From NCBI GenBank assembly GCA_001025035.1, contig LCZK01000010.1, positions 372,001 to 436,000 on the forward strand: DNA of 64,000 nt. Direction: 5' to 3'. Position 1 is the first letter of the stretch; each line of letters opens with the position of its first letter. The notes under the pieces are model-generated. The model was given only the letters and a program-made list of their open reading frames with translations. It had not been told where the DNA came from and did not search any database. A program made the position numbers and the translations under genes. Origin of the DNA: Actinobacteria bacterium IMCC26207 (GTDB taxonomy: Bacteria; Actinomycetota; Acidimicrobiia; Acidimicrobiales; Microtrichaceae). Shown here one piece after another: positions 24,988 through 33,621 of this stretch.

Positions 24988-26135
24988 GTTCATTGGCTAC
25001 CGAAGCGAGTGAACTCGACGACCCCAAGGCGCCTTCTGCTGAACAGCAACGAATCTTGCTACAAGGGCTAGCCGAGCCGGGAGTAGACAGCAGTGCTGCG
25101 GCGGCTCGAGTCGCAGAGCTTCGCCTAGCCCGCCGCTCCCGTCGGCTAGTTCTGGGCGGAGCTTCGGCTGTGTTGCTGCTTCTTCTTCTCGTGGGTTCTT
25201 GGACGTTGCTAAGGGATCCAACTCCAGATTCAGTACTGGCAGACAAATCCGAGGAGTCTTCTCTTCGGATTGCATCTACAACAACAACGGCACCCCAAGG
25301 CCTACAAACTGTTCCGCCGAGCAGCACGGTTCCACCAGTTGCGACAGTACCCGTAACGACTGCGGTTCTTGTTGCTCCTCCGCTTGGTCCCGAATCGACA
25401 GTGGCCACTGCACCGACCACAGTGGCGCCCCTTCGGAATCAGCCGATGACTGCCGAGCTTGTAGTCTCAACCAGTCAGATTGAGGCTGGCTCTGTGATTG
25501 AGGCGACTGTGCGTTGGTCAGATCCTGACCTGGCTCTCGGCTACTCAGCGCCTCATCAGATCCAGAATTGGGGCGACCCGGTGCTGGCCGCGGAGGTGAC
25601 GCCTACCCCTAGTCAGAGCTGCGACACTGCTGGGTCGCCTGCCCAAGGAGAGACCATCTCGCGCTTTAGCTACAGCACCCCTGGGCAGTACACACTCCGA
25701 GTGGTTCTTGATACCTGCGCTGGGCAGGGCGGCTACTCAGAGCGAGTAGAGAAAACCCAGTTGATTACAGTTCTCCCCGCTCGTTACTCAAACCCAACTG
25801 ACCCAGACTCGCAAGATGTGGCGGGTCAGGCTCTAGTGGTTTCTTGGACTACCCCCCAAGGCCAAGCTCCATACCCGGCATTGAGTAGCGCTCAGGCTGA
25901 ATACATCGCATCGAGCCCAGCCTCTGCGCGGCTACCGATTCGAGTCAACCCAGGGGTACAGCAGTTCACCGCCTCGGGACCTGCAGCAGTGTTCGTTGTG
26001 CCGCGTGACGCAGCGGGTCGACTAGTTGTGAGCTTCCCCGACTCCTCGGTTTGCGCTGCGACTGATGAGTTCCCTGCAGTGCTACCGGGGTCTGCAACCC
26101 CCATACTGCAACTGAGCGCGGTGCCTTGCGCGTAG
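24984..26135 (+). CDS. Single-pass membrane protein with extracytoplasmic domain, anti-sigma-like context
   Basis: This 383-residue protein has about 57 cytoplasmic N-terminal residues (helical, acidic then RLARRSRR), one membrane helix (LVLGGASAVLLLLLLVGSW) and a Thr/Pro-rich linker. An extracytoplasmic domain of about 230 residues follows, with beta-rich, Cys-containing segments (SQSCDTAGSPA, VLDTCAGQGGYSERV, VCAATDEF, AVPCA). The order sigma-like gene followed by an overlapping membrane gene is that of ECF sigma/anti-sigma pairs, but the short cytoplasmic part lacks a recognisable zinc anti-sigma motif. The outer domain may sense an envelope signal. This is inferred from context. Confidence 0.55.
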   Translation: MSSLATEASELDDPKAPSAEQQRILLQGLAEPGVDSSAAAARVAELRLARRSRRLVLGGASAVLLLLLLVGSWTLLRDPTPDSVLADKSEESSLRIASTTTTAPQGLQTVPPSSTVPPVATVPVTTAVLVAPPLGPESTVATAPTTVAPLRNQPMTAELVVSTSQIEAGSVIEATVRWSDPDLALGYSAPHQIQNWGDPVLAAEVTPTPSQSCDTAGSPAQGETISRFSYSTPGQYTLRVVLDTCAGQGGYSERVEKTQLITVLPARYSNPTDPDSQDVAGQALVVSWTTPQGQAPYPALSSAQAEYIASSPASARLPIRVNPGVQQFTASGPAAVFVVPRDAAGRLVVSFPDSSVCAATDEFPAVLPGSATPILQLSAVPCA

Positions 26136-26169
26136 CTAGGTCGTGGGATCCGTGTAGACCTGCTGAGAG

Positions 26170-28554
26170 TTACACCGAAACGGCGGCTACTTCTTCGCTC
26201 TGAACGCGCCCATAGAGCGTGGTCCGTTGTTCAAGAGTTCGGCCGAGGGGCTCGACTAGATTGCGGAAGTCCTCTGGGGTGACGTCTGTTCCGTGACTAG
26301 CGCCTGCGGCACGAGAGATGTTCTCGTCCATCAGCGTGCCGCCAAGGTCGTTGACTCCCGCTTGCAGAAGTTGGGCAATCCCTTCTAGGCCGATCTTCAC
26401 CCAAGATCCTTGAATATTGTCGATGTAGCCGTGATAGGTGATTCTTGCCACGGCGTGCATCAGCAGCACCTCTCTAAATGTGGGGCCGCGCCGGGCGTTG
26501 CGTTGCAGATACAACGGGGTTGCCATATGAACAAATGGCAGTCCGACGAACTCAGTGAATCCGCCGGTTTCTTTTTGTAGATCCCGCGTGGCGAGCAAGT
26601 GTCGAGCCCAACTAACGGGGTGCTCAATTGCCCCGAACATGATTGTCACGTTGGAGCGCAACCCTAGGGAATGCGCAATGCGGTGCGCATCGAGCCACTC
26701 TTGTGTATTGATCTTGTCGGGGCAGAGAACTGCTCGAACTTCATCATCGAGAATCTCTGCAGCTGTACCAGGCAGGGAGCGTAAGCCTGCATCCATGAGT
26801 CGCTGTAGGTAGGTATCAAGTGGTTCGCCAAGCCGCTTCGCACCTTCGGTCACTTCTAGGGCAGTGAACGCGTGAAGATGCATGTCTGGAACAGCCTCCT
26901 TCACGGCCTTACACACATCGATGTAGTAATCCCCGTCAAAGCTCGGATGGATCCCTCCCACCAAACAGACTTCAGTTGCGCCTACATCTCGTGCCTCGCG
27001 TACACGCTCTTGCATATCTTCCAAGGTGAGCAAGTAGGGAGTTCCGCGAAGGTTCAGGCTGAGCGGACCTTTCGAGAATCCGCAGAATTTACATTTGAAG
27101 GTGCAGACATTGGTGTAGTTGATATTGCGATTCTTGACATAGGTGACGGTGTCTCCGACTGCACGCTTGCGAAGCTCATTCGCCACCTCTGCTACTGCAG
27201 CTACCTCAGTGCCGCGGGCAGAAAAGAGCGTCACAATCTCTAGCTGTCCGACTTCTTGTCCGAGTAGTACACCCTCGAGAACCTCGTGCACTGCGCCACG
27301 AGTCATCCGGTTAGGCGTGGTGCCAGGAACCAGTATCGGTGGTGAAACTGCAGCACCGGAATACCAGGCCGTAGAACTCTCACCACGGGCAGAGATACTG
27401 ATGACCTCTGCACCAGTCCCAGCATCTTGCTTCGCTGTCATCTTCTCAGGAAAGACTGACCCCGGATCATCCCTACCAAGACCCTCGGCGTCTGAGCGGT
27501 CCATCACCGCAAATCGCAGGCTCGCATCCAGAAAGCGCTCGGGTAGCAGTGCAAACTCAGGGTAAATCGTCAAACGAGGCGCCAATGCAAAGCCAGCAGA
27601 TCGGCTGACCTCTTCTAAGCGATCTAGTTCAGGCCAAGGCCGCTCCGGGTTGACGTGGTCTGCGGTAATCGGAGACACGCCGCCCCAGTCGTCGATGCCA
27701 GCATCGAGCAGTCTGGCGAAGTCCTCGGACAGATTGGGTGGCGCCTGCAAATGAATCTGCGTGGGAAGGATGAGGCGGGCAAGTGCCAGGGCCTCGAGGT
27801 ACTCCTCCTGAGGACAGGGTGGTGATTTGTGCATAGACGTTCCCTCCTTAGGAAGGAAGTTCTGGACAATGACTTCTTGGATGTGGCCATGTCGTCGATG
27901 CGAATCAGCAATGGCTTCGAGTGCTTGCACTCGGTCTGCGCGGGATTCGCCAATCCCAACGAGAATTCCTGTCGTGAATGGAATCTGAAGTCGTCCGGCT
28001 GCTTCAAGGGTGAGCAGCCTGCGCTCGGGAGTCTTGTCGGGTGATCCGAGGTGACAGGAGAGATCTGGATTCAGCGACTCAATCATCATTCCTTGGGATG
28101 GCGAAACCCGTCGAAGCAGAGCGAGTTCATCCTCGGACAGTGCACCAGCGTTCGCATGCGGCAACAGACCCGTCTTTTCTAAGACGAGTTCGCACATAGC
28201 GACGAGGTACTCAATGGTTGATCCATAGCCGTGCTCGCTGAGCCAAGTAGCGGCTACGGGGTAGCGCAACTCCGGCCGCTCGCCAAGGGTAAACAGGGCT
28301 TCGTGACATCCTGCCCGCGCACCTTGTTTTGCGATTGCGAGCACTTCAGCGGCGCTCAGAAAAGGAGCCTCAACTCTCGCTGGTGGTTGAGCAAAGGTGC
28401 AATAGCCGCACTTGTCTTGGCAGAGCTTTGTGAGTGGGATGAAAACTTTCGGGGAGTAGGTCACCCGGGTTCCGGTGGTGCTGTCACGCAACGCGCTTGC
28501 ACGCTGCATTAACTCACCCAGGGATAGATCGAGAAGGCCTTGGTGCAGATTCAC
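26170..28554 (-). CDS. fbiC: FO synthase FbiC (fused CofG-CofH)
   Basis: This 794-residue two-domain radical SAM enzyme makes the deazaflavin FO, the chromophore of coenzyme F420, from a tyrosine and the pyrimidine intermediate of riboflavin synthesis. The N-terminal CofG-type domain has the cluster Cys set CQDKCGYC (Cys45, 49, 52). The C-terminal CofH-type domain has NVCTFKCKFCGF, followed by GGIHPSFDGDYYIDV. The single-chain form is usual in actinobacteria. It begins with a GTG overlapping the HxlR-family gene stop (GTGA), so the regulator and enzyme are co-translated. The operator-like repeats at 29143-29208 probably govern both. Confidence 0.95.
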   Translation of the reverse strand: MNLHQGLLDLSLGELMQRASALRDSTTGTRVTYSPKVFIPLTKLCQDKCGYCTFAQPPARVEAPFLSAAEVLAIAKQGARAGCHEALFTLGERPELRYPVAATWLSEHGYGSTIEYLVAMCELVLEKTGLLPHANAGALSEDELALLRRVSPSQGMMIESLNPDLSCHLGSPDKTPERRLLTLEAAGRLQIPFTTGILVGIGESRADRVQALEAIADSHRRHGHIQEVIVQNFLPKEGTSMHKSPPCPQEEYLEALALARLILPTQIHLQAPPNLSEDFARLLDAGIDDWGGVSPITADHVNPERPWPELDRLEEVSRSAGFALAPRLTIYPEFALLPERFLDASLRFAVMDRSDAEGLGRDDPGSVFPEKMTAKQDAGTGAEVISISARGESSTAWYSGAAVSPPILVPGTTPNRMTRGAVHEVLEGVLLGQEVGQLEIVTLFSARGTEVAAVAEVANELRKRAVGDTVTYVKNRNINYTNVCTFKCKFCGFSKGPLSLNLRGTPYLLTLEDMQERVREARDVGATEVCLVGGIHPSFDGDYYIDVCKAVKEAVPDMHLHAFTALEVTEGAKRLGEPLDTYLQRLMDAGLRSLPGTAAEILDDEVRAVLCPDKINTQEWLDAHRIAHSLGLRSNVTIMFGAIEHPVSWARHLLATRDLQKETGGFTEFVGLPFVHMATPLYLQRNARRGPTFREVLLMHAVARITYHGYIDNIQGSWVKIGLEGIAQLLQAGVNDLGGTLMDENISRAAGASHGTDVTPEDFRNLVEPLGRTLEQRTTLYGRVQSEEVAAVSV

Positions 28555-29126
28555 GACTTAGTTGCTCCGTTGTTTTTGAGGTCGCCCTCTTGAAGGACTG
28601 GCTGGCTTTGAACGGCTGGCCGGCTTTGAAGGGCTGGCTGGCTGTGAACTGCTGGGGCAGTAACTGCGCCAGGTTGGCTGCTGATCTGACTAGGCGTGAA
28701 TGCTTCCTCACAGGTCCAGCAGTAGAAACTCATGTCGATCTCGGTGGCGCAGGGTTCATGAACTAGCAGGCGCGGTGGGCCTTCTTCTCCTGAAAGCCAG
28801 CGGTCGCCCCACTGCATAAGTGAGACCAGGATCGGCGAGAGTTCCATACCCATCGGTGTGAGGCGATATTCGAATCGTTCCGGGCGCTGCTGATATTGCC
28901 GCTTGACGAACACACCGCTCTCAACCAGCGAACGCAGACGATCGGCCAGAATGGCGCGGGGAATTTCTAAGTCCCGGCGAAGGTCATCGAATCTTCGAAT
29001 TCCTCGAAACGCGTCTCGCAGAATCAGGATGGTCCAGCGGTCCCGAACAATCTCGAGTGCTGCTTCGATGGAACACCCTGGAGGCTGAAGCTGGGGTGCG
29101 CTGGCTGAACTGTTGGCCGTGGACAT
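28551..29126 (-). CDS. HxlR-family winged-helix regulator
   Basis: This protein of about 191 residues has an HxlR winged helix: CSIEAALEIVRDRWTILILRDAF, then RRFDDLRRDLEIPRAILADRLRSLVESGVF, and YRLTPMGMEL. The Cys in GCSIEAAL is at the position that senses oxidants or electrophiles in some relatives. A C-terminal extension has CWTCEEAFTP and then a Gln/Pro repeat tail from an 18-bp DNA repeat array. I use the ATG at 29126, because the longer frame from 29171 would run through the operator-like repeats. It is coupled to fbiC and likely controls it. Confidence 0.85.
   Translation of the reverse strand: MSTANSSASAPQLQPPGCSIEAALEIVRDRWTILILRDAFRGIRRFDDLRRDLEIPRAILADRLRSLVESGVFVKRQYQQRPERFEYRLTPMGMELSPILVSLMQWGDRWLSGEEGPPRLLVHEPCATEIDMSFYCWTCEEAFTPSQISSQPGAVTAPAVHSQPALQSRPAVQSQPVLQEGDLKNNGATKS
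28596..28649 (-). repeat. Three tandem 18-bp repeats at the 3' end of the HxlR gene
   Basis: Units at 28596-28613, 28614-28631 and 28632-28649 share the plus-strand core GGCTGGCTGGCTTTGAA with few changes. A decayed fourth copy follows. They are in frame and encode the Gln-Pro-rich tail (SQPALQ / SRPAVQ / SQPVLQ). The array probably arose by slippage and could vary in length without a frameshift. Confidence 0.75.
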
Positions 29127-29142
29127 CCCGGAACAGTAGCTG

Positions 29143-29208
29143 GGTTCAGATTGCGAACCAACTAAGTTCAATTTACGAACTAGCTCAGTTCAATTTGCGA
29201 ACTAGCTA
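29143..29208 (-). promoter_or_regulatory. Three tandem 22-bp operator-like repeats upstream of hxlR-fbiC
   Basis: Units at 29143-29164, 29165-29186 and 29187-29208 each contain the dyad GTTC-n(7)-GAAC (best copy GTTCAATTTGCGAAC). The second and third units differ at two of 22 positions. A spacing of 22 bp, about two helical turns, puts each dyad on the same DNA face. The array ends 17 bases before the HxlR-family start codon and overlaps the transaldolase stop codon. It is most simply read as the binding site of the HxlR protein itself, giving autoregulation of the operon that makes FO. Confidence 0.7.
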
Positions 29209-30317
29209 TTCCCCAGCGACTCGCAGCGGCGGGCCAACACTTCCAACAAATCCAAGAAGCTCTTCTCGAACGCCTCAACGCCCTGTGCTTCGAGCACCTG
29301 TGCAACATCCTCTAGATCCACGATCTCACCTAGTCGTTGCCAAGTCTGCTGAGCTACCAACGGGTCTGAGTCAACTGTTCGCTCAACTGTCCCATGGTCC
29401 TCGAAGGAACGAAGGGTGGCATCGGGCAGCGTATTGACGCTATGGGGACCAATCAACGAATCCACATAGAGCGTGTCGGCTAGGTCGGGGTTCTTTGTTG
29501 AGGTCGAGGCCCAGAGTGGACGCTGAACTCGTGCGCCGTGAGCCGAAAGGTGATCCCAGCGCGGGCCGCTAAAGGTCTGAGCAAAGGCCGCATAGGCCAA
29601 TTTCCCTTGGGTGACTGCTGCTGTGCCCCGCAGAGCGACCGCCTCGGGGCTGCCCTCAGCGAGCAGGCGAGCGTCTACCTCGGTGTCTACACGACTGATA
29701 AAGAAACTGCCCACGGAACTAATGTGAGACAGGTTCTTCGTGCCATTCGCAAGCGCAGTCTCCAGACCAGAAATGTACGCTTCCATGACTTCGGCGTAAC
29801 GATCCAGACTAAAGATCAGCGTCACGTTGATGCTTCTACCCTCGGAGATCATCTGCGAGATGGCTGGTAATCCTTCTTTGGTGGCGGGAATCTTGACCAG
29901 AAGGTTGGGCTGATCGACCCGATCCCACAAAGATCGAGCCTGGTCCTCGGTGCCTTTGGTATCTCTAGCCAGCAACGGATTTACCTCAAGAGAGACAAAC
30001 CCATCGGCACCATTCGACTGATCAAAGAGCGGTCGCAAGAGTCCAAGAGCTGAATCGATATCTTGCAGGACGAGTTCCCAATAGGAATCCTCAACGGTGA
30101 ATCCGCCAGCCACTAGCTCGGCCAACTGCGCGGTATACGCCTCGCTCGACTCAATAGCCTTTTGAAAAATTGACGGGTTTGAGGTGATCCCTCGAACCCC
30201 GGCATCGATCCACTGCTGAATCTCACCCGAACTCAGCCAGTCGCGTTTCAGATTGTCCAACCAGGGGCTTTGGCCCTGACGCTCGAATAACTCATTCAGC
30301 TTTGACATTCCCGTCAC
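29202..30317 (-). CDS. tal: Transaldolase
   Basis: This 371-residue transaldolase matches the longer actinobacterial type (about 370 residues). Conserved parts are GVRGITSNPSIFQKAI at the N-terminus, VSLEVNPLLARDT, the Schiff-base Lys in LLVKIPATKEGLPAI, and ISSVGSFFISRVDTEVD. It exchanges three-carbon units between sugar phosphates in the pentose phosphate pathway. The first codon is a GTG at 30317, with an ATG at 30308 as alternative. Transketolase lies 32 bases upstream on the same strand, as in many actinobacteria. Confidence 0.95.
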   Translation of the reverse strand: MTGMSKLNELFERQGQSPWLDNLKRDWLSSGEIQQWIDAGVRGITSNPSIFQKAIESSEAYTAQLAELVAGGFTVEDSYWELVLQDIDSALGLLRPLFDQSNGADGFVSLEVNPLLARDTKGTEDQARSLWDRVDQPNLLVKIPATKEGLPAISQMISEGRSINVTLIFSLDRYAEVMEAYISGLETALANGTKNLSHISSVGSFFISRVDTEVDARLLAEGSPEAVALRGTAAVTQGKLAYAAFAQTFSGPRWDHLSAHGARVQRPLWASTSTKNPDLADTLYVDSLIGPHSVNTLPDATLRSFEDHGTVERTVDSDPLVAQQTWQRLGEIVDLEDVAQVLEAQGVEAFEKSFLDLLEVLARRCESLGNS

Positions 30318-30349
30318 TCTAGGGCCTGGCCGCTAGAGGGATTTCCGGG

Positions 30350-32338
30350 CTAGGCGAGTTGGTCTCGCACCACCTGCGCTACATGAGCCGGATTGATTCC
30401 CAACTCGTCGAGCACTCGGCTACCTGGCGCCGATGCGCCAAATCGGTCGATTCCAACATTTGCTGATGCATATCGTGACCAACCCAAGGTGACACCGGCT
30501 TCAACCGAGACAGTCGGTATTCCCGCTGGCAGGACCGATAACCGGTACTGCTCATCTTGAGCCTCGAAGAGTTCCCAACTTGGCAGCGATACCACTCGGG
30601 TCGAAATCCCCTCTGAAGCGAGCATTTCTGCAGCCTCAACGGCCACGGCAACCTCTGTTCCGGTTGCGACCAGAATTGCTGCCGGACTCGGCGAATCCAT
30701 CAGCGTGTACCCGCCGCGAGCAACTCCCTGAGCTGCGAGCTCCTTGGTCCCGGCTAGGACTGCTGTGTTTTGGCGACTCAGAATCAGAGCGCACGGTCCT
30801 TCGCCTTCAATGATCACCTTCCATGCTGCTGCCACCTCATTGCCATCGGCCGGTCTCAGCACCGTGAGCTGTGGGATCAGTCGCAAGGACATGACTTGTT
30901 CGACTGGCTGATGCGTGGGGCCATCTTCGCCAACGCCGACCGAATCATGGGACCATACGAACACTGCCTTGGCTCCAGAGAGCGCTGCGAGGCGAACTGC
31001 TGGCCTCATGTAATCCGAGAAGACCAAGAAAGTTCCACCGGCTGGCAGCACGCCACCGTGTAACGCCGCTCCAACAAGGATTGAACCCATCGCGTTTTCT
31101 CGTACCCCAAAGAAGATCTGTTGACCTGTTGGGTCCTCGGCCGACAGCACCGTCTGGCCTTTCAGAGTAAGTCCCACGTTGCCAGTCAGGTCTGCTCCGC
31201 CGGCCATGATGCCTGGGACCTGAGCAAAGATTGCATTGAGTACCTGCTGTGAGGCCACGCGTGTTGCCGGCTTCTCTCCAAGTTCAAAGACGGGTAGCGA
31301 CTCCTGCCAACCCGGCAACCCTGTAGCACCCAAGGTTGCTTCCCACTCGGCCTCTCGACCCGCTAGGGCAGCGTGAGAACGTTGATTCCAATCCTCGCGC
31401 TGCAGCGCACCGCGGCTTCCGGCCTGCCGGTACATCTCGAGGACTTCCTCCGGCACATAAAAGGGTTCTTGCGGCAGGCCCATAACCTCTTTTGCTGAAG
31501 CAATGGCGTCAGTATCAAAAGCAAGACCGTGAGCGGCGGGGGAGTCGGTGTGCTCTGGAGATGGAAATCCGATGTGGGTTCGTAGAACCACCAACGAGGG
31601 TTGGTCCACATTCTCTCGAGCCTCAACAAGCGCAGCTTCAATGGCATCGAGGTCCTCTGAGGATTCCCCGAGCTCGATGACGTGCCAGCCATAGGACCGG
31701 AATCGCTCCGCAGCATTGTCAGAGAGCGACAGCTCGGTCGGCCCATCAATGGTGATGTGGTTGTCGTCGTAGATGTAGACGAGCTTGCCCAACCCAAGGT
31801 GCCCAGCTAACGAGGCTGCTTCGTGGCTCAGGCCCTCGGAAAGGTCCCCGTCAGAAACAATGGCGTAGATGTGGTGATCGCAAACATCTTCACCAAAGCG
31901 ACTGCGAAGCGATTGCTCGGCAATTGCCATACCCACACCGTTTGCAAAACCTTGTCCGAGTGGCCCTGTGGTGACCTCAATACCTGCCGTGTGATGTACC
32001 TCGGGGTGACCCGGGGTGGCAGATCCCCACTGGCGGAACTGTCGCAGATCTTCTAGTTCGAGGCCGTACCCCGTTAGATACAGCATCGAATACTGCAAGA
32101 CCGATGCGTGGCCGGCACTGAGGATAAACCGATCCCGATCAGGCCAGTGTGGTGCGCTCGCCTCGTAGCGAAGAATCCGAGTCCACAGAACATGTGCCAG
32201 GGGTGCCAAGGCCATGGCCGTCCCCTGATGGCCAGAATTCGCTGCGTGAGGGGCATCCATGGAGAGACCGCGAATCACGTTGATAGCCAACTGTTCAAGG
32301 TCGGTACCTGCTGGGCTGGTCGAGGCGCTCTGTGTCAT
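30350..32338 (-). CDS. tkt: Transketolase
   Basis: This 662-residue thiamine diphosphate enzyme has the full three-domain length. GHQGTAMALAPLAHVLW lies near the N-terminus and the cofactor motif is VSDGDLSEGLSHEAASLAGHLGL...DDNHITIDG. The second-domain segment is FFGVRENAMGSILVG, where Asn stands at the place often held by His in actinobacterial enzymes. DSVGVGEDGPTHQPVEQ marks the substrate-binding loop. It transfers two-carbon units in the pentose phosphate pathway. It is followed by transaldolase, forming a non-oxidative pentose phosphate unit. Confidence 0.96.
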   Translation of the reverse strand: MTQSASTSPAGTDLEQLAINVIRGLSMDAPHAANSGHQGTAMALAPLAHVLWTRILRYEASAPHWPDRDRFILSAGHASVLQYSMLYLTGYGLELEDLRQFRQWGSATPGHPEVHHTAGIEVTTGPLGQGFANGVGMAIAEQSLRSRFGEDVCDHHIYAIVSDGDLSEGLSHEAASLAGHLGLGKLVYIYDDNHITIDGPTELSLSDNAAERFRSYGWHVIELGESSEDLDAIEAALVEARENVDQPSLVVLRTHIGFPSPEHTDSPAAHGLAFDTDAIASAKEVMGLPQEPFYVPEEVLEMYRQAGSRGALQREDWNQRSHAALAGREAEWEATLGATGLPGWQESLPVFELGEKPATRVASQQVLNAIFAQVPGIMAGGADLTGNVGLTLKGQTVLSAEDPTGQQIFFGVRENAMGSILVGAALHGGVLPAGGTFLVFSDYMRPAVRLAALSGAKAVFVWSHDSVGVGEDGPTHQPVEQVMSLRLIPQLTVLRPADGNEVAAAWKVIIEGEGPCALILSRQNTAVLAGTKELAAQGVARGGYTLMDSPSPAAILVATGTEVAVAVEAAEMLASEGISTRVVSLPSWELFEAQDEQYRLSVLPAGIPTVSVEAGVTLGWSRYASANVGIDRFGASAPGSRVLDELGINPAHVAQVVRDQLA

Positions 32339-32407
32339 GTGACAGGACTTTCTGTTGCGAGGACCGCATGATCGTAGCGATTGCTTGGAGTTGGGAGTAA
32401 TGCCAGC

Positions 32408-33619
32408 TCAGATTGCGCCGAAATCACCACGCACCGGAACAGGAAAGGTCAGCAGGCCTGCCGCATGTTGAAGCACCTGAACTCCTGCTGTGTTCGATCC
32501 GAAAACGTCAAAGCATGAGAGCCCCCAGACGGCCGCTGCGGGGAGCGCTTCAGAGATCAGGGATGCCTCATGGTGAGGAGCGCCAAAATACGCAAGGTTG
32601 CGTGAACTCGAGGTGAACGCAAGGCATGCCTGTGCTTGCGGCAAGGTCGACAGCACAGCAACCAAGTCCTCGGTGGCACTTCTTGCATCTCGCAACGCAA
32701 ACTGAACCGTTGCGCCAAGACCGACCTCCTCTTCGACCATGATTGATTTCGCCGCCTTATCTGCCCCGAGAACCCCAAAGTAATGAATCGGATCGTGGTC
32801 GGGTTCATTCGTCTGGGCCACACCGATCCTGAGTGCGTCACGTGCTGCGGGACGACTGTCCAACGCCACTGTTGCGAGGAGTTCTTGCACGACCTCGAGC
32901 GCTGATCGACCATCGAGTTCATAAATCACGTTGCGTTCCGCTCTGGTAGCGAGCATCGGAGCCCCAAATGCTGTGCACCCTTGCGAGAGGGTTGCATGGG
33001 TGGGCACCAGTGGCGAGACCAGCGCAGCAATCAAGCCATCGGTGTGCATCTGCCCATCTAGAAATAGTCGTGCTGTTCCTGGACTACGACTGCTGCCAGT
33101 GGTGCCACCGATAACTCGAAGACCCGGTGCTACTTCGGAAATGCTCTTGAGGATTTGCGCCGCACTGCGCAGGCTGGGATCGCCAAAAAGGATCAGCGTC
33201 CCGGTAGCTGCACGAAGCTGTTCGAGTTCTGAATCATCAGGTTTCTCCCAATCAATGCAACCGGACAGACGAATAGCTTTCGCCCCAGGCTCAGGCGCTC
33301 CTGCAGGAGTCTGCACAGTAGGCAGCGTCAAGCCGTCGGTGATCCACATGGCGCACATGCTGAGTGCAGTTGTCATGGTGACCTCACGCCCAGCAGTGAG
33401 AATGCGGTCGGTTGTCACTGCTACTTCTACTCCAGGTGCGAGGAGTGCCCGCGTTGCACCGAGGATGTCCTCAAGCGCGCCCGCTAGCGGGGGAGTCACG
33501 CTGAGCAGGACAAGATCAGGCGCGTGCCCACCAGCTTCGAGTAGCGCCCCTGCGCATTCTCCAACTGCATGAGTTGCAAGTGGATGCTCCGACAAGGTCG
33601 AAGCAATGCGCACTGCCAC
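32408..33619 (-). CDS. FIST-domain sensory protein
   Basis: This 403-residue protein matches the FIST_N plus FIST_C arrangement: APDLVLLSVTPPLAGALEDIL and GLRVIGGTTGSS in the first half; and in the second half RNVIYELDGRSALEVVQELL, IHYFGVLGAD and GATVQFALRDARSATEDL with the end LAYFGAPHHEASLISEALP. FIST domains are proposed to bind small ligands such as amino acids in signalling proteins. Here the domain stands alone, with no kinase or cyclase attached. Its start is two bases after the stop of the small upstream gene, so they form an operon. Confidence 0.8.
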   Translation of the reverse strand: MAVRIASTLSEHPLATHAVGECAGALLEAGGHAPDLVLLSVTPPLAGALEDILGATRALLAPGVEVAVTTDRILTAGREVTMTTALSMCAMWITDGLTLPTVQTPAGAPEPGAKAIRLSGCIDWEKPDDSELEQLRAATGTLILFGDPSLRSAAQILKSISEVAPGLRVIGGTTGSSRSPGTARLFLDGQMHTDGLIAALVSPLVPTHATLSQGCTAFGAPMLATRAERNVIYELDGRSALEVVQELLATVALDSRPAARDALRIGVAQTNEPDHDPIHYFGVLGADKAAKSIMVEEEVGLGATVQFALRDARSATEDLVAVLSTLPQAQACLAFTSSSRNLAYFGAPHHEASLISEALPAAAVWGLSCFDVFGSNTAGVQVLQHAAGLLTFPVPVRGDFGAI

Positions 33620-33621
33620 GA

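Noticed and set aside
29143-29208. Possible CRISPR array
   Set aside because: The 22-bp units are directly adjacent with no spacers, contain a dyad and lie in a promoter; no cas genes are near.
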